From assembly GCA_026397855.1 (NCBI GenBank), contig JAPLUA010000100.1, forward strand, positions 1-6,543: 6,543 nucleotides of DNA. Reading direction: 5' to 3'. Both the position numbers and the translations under genes were made by a program. The notes under the pieces were generated by a model. That model did not search any database, had not been told where the DNA came from, and saw only the letters and a list, made by a program, of their open reading frames with translations. Shown in pieces: positions 6,138 to 6,543 of this stretch; positions within the stretch are counted from its first letter, which is position 1; the number at the start of each line of letters is the position of its first letter. This DNA is from Verrucomicrobiota bacterium (GTDB taxonomy: Bacteria > Verrucomicrobiota > Verrucomicrobiia > Limisphaerales > UBA8199).

Positions 6138-6542
6138 TCATTGTAACCGGTCGTTCTGAGTCTGTAACCAAGCCCGTGCCTCTGACTGCACGGTGGGGGA
6201 GTCGCCGGCCCGTGCCACTACGTCGGCAAAGGACAGCCCTCGGCCTTCCATGAGATAACGCACCATCTGGCGATACGTGAAATAGCGATACGCCGGCGAG
6301 GGATGGTTCTGGCCGGAGGCCATGAGAGGCAACCCCTCGGCTTCGGGGAAACTGCTCTCCTGCACCAAGTATTCGCAATATCCCTCGTTCACCCAATCGG
6401 GTAATCGTTTGCTGCGCAACAGACCGAGTCGGTGTCGAATCAGCCCATGGGAAATCTCGTGAGCCATAACGCCTGACAGCGACCGAGTGTTGAAATCCGG
6501 AGCGTAACGTCGGGCAACGTTCTTGCGGAAATCCGCCGCCGC
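6138..6542 (-). CDS. HExxH zinc metallopeptidase (gluzincin-like), 5' truncated by window
   Basis: The C-terminal 134 residues of a protein whose frame is open to the window edge; the ATG at 6467 lies just before the active site and is not the start. In visible numbering, AHEISHGLIRHRLG has His28, Glu29 and His32 as the HExxH zinc site. LPDWVNEGYCEYL follows, with Glu53 21 residues after His32, fitting the third zinc ligand of gluzincins (HExxH then NEGxxEY, as in M1-like and peptidase-MA-like enzymes). A helical tail follows: YRYFTYRQMVRYLMEG, then LSFADVVARAG. Upstream FRKNVARRYAPDFNTRSLSG is visible. The substrate is unknown, and export cannot be judged without the N-terminus. It converges with the glycoside-hydrolase-like gene, so it is a separate transcription unit with its promoter outside the window. 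Confidence 0.8.
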   Translation of the reverse strand, partial: AAADFRKNVARRYAPDFNTRSLSGVMAHEISHGLIRHRLGLLRSKRLPDWVNEGYCEYLVQESSFPEAEGLPLMASGQNHPSPAYRYFTYRQMVRYLMEGRGLSFADVVARAGDSPTVQSEARAWLQTQNDRLQ

Positions 6543-6543
6543 C

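Overview
The window is GC-rich bacterial DNA (a hand count over 601-900 gives about 65% G+C). It holds five intact or window-truncated protein genes on the plus strand, a probable transposase relic, and one window-truncated gene on the minus strand. A PabB-PabC fusion, secreted kelch and glycoside-hydrolase-like proteins, an MNT/HEPN pair and a degraded IS200/RAYT-like tail together recall genomes of the Verrucomicrobiota/Planctomycetota type. Verrucomicrobiota is my best guess. It is an inference from protein style; there is no rRNA or other marker here.

Layout. Positions 2-1366 carry the 3' three-quarters or so of a fused aminodeoxychorismate synthase component I / aminodeoxychorismate lyase (p-aminobenzoate branch of folate synthesis). 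A 10-bp stem-loop covers its stop codon. Positions 1429-2541 encode a secreted six-repeat kelch beta-propeller, also with a short stem-loop over its stop. Positions 2616-3321 carry an overlapping MNT nucleotidyltransferase / HEPN pair, a two-gene module of toxin-antitoxin type. The HEPN half has visibly lower G+C than its surroundings. The HEPN stop overlaps by 4 bp (ATGA) the most plausible start of an 823-residue secreted protein with a probable (beta/alpha)8 glycoside-hydrolase-like core (3318-5789). Positions 5790-6137 hold no intact gene. About 5791-6003 looks like the decayed C-terminal part of an IS200/REP-associated tyrosine transposase. A hairpin with a short T-run follows the convergent minus-strand gene. 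Positions 6542-6138 (minus) are the 3' end of an HExxH zinc metallopeptidase.

How the genes relate. Only the MNT/HEPN pair is clearly a functional unit. The kelch and glycoside-hydrolase-like proteins both carry signal peptides and may act outside the cytoplasm, perhaps on polysaccharide, but nothing in the sequence ties them to each other or to PabBC. The oddest arrangement is a cytoplasmic MNT/HEPN pair apparently translationally coupled to an exported enzyme-like protein. I found no tRNA, rRNA, CRISPR array, riboswitch or convincing promoter.
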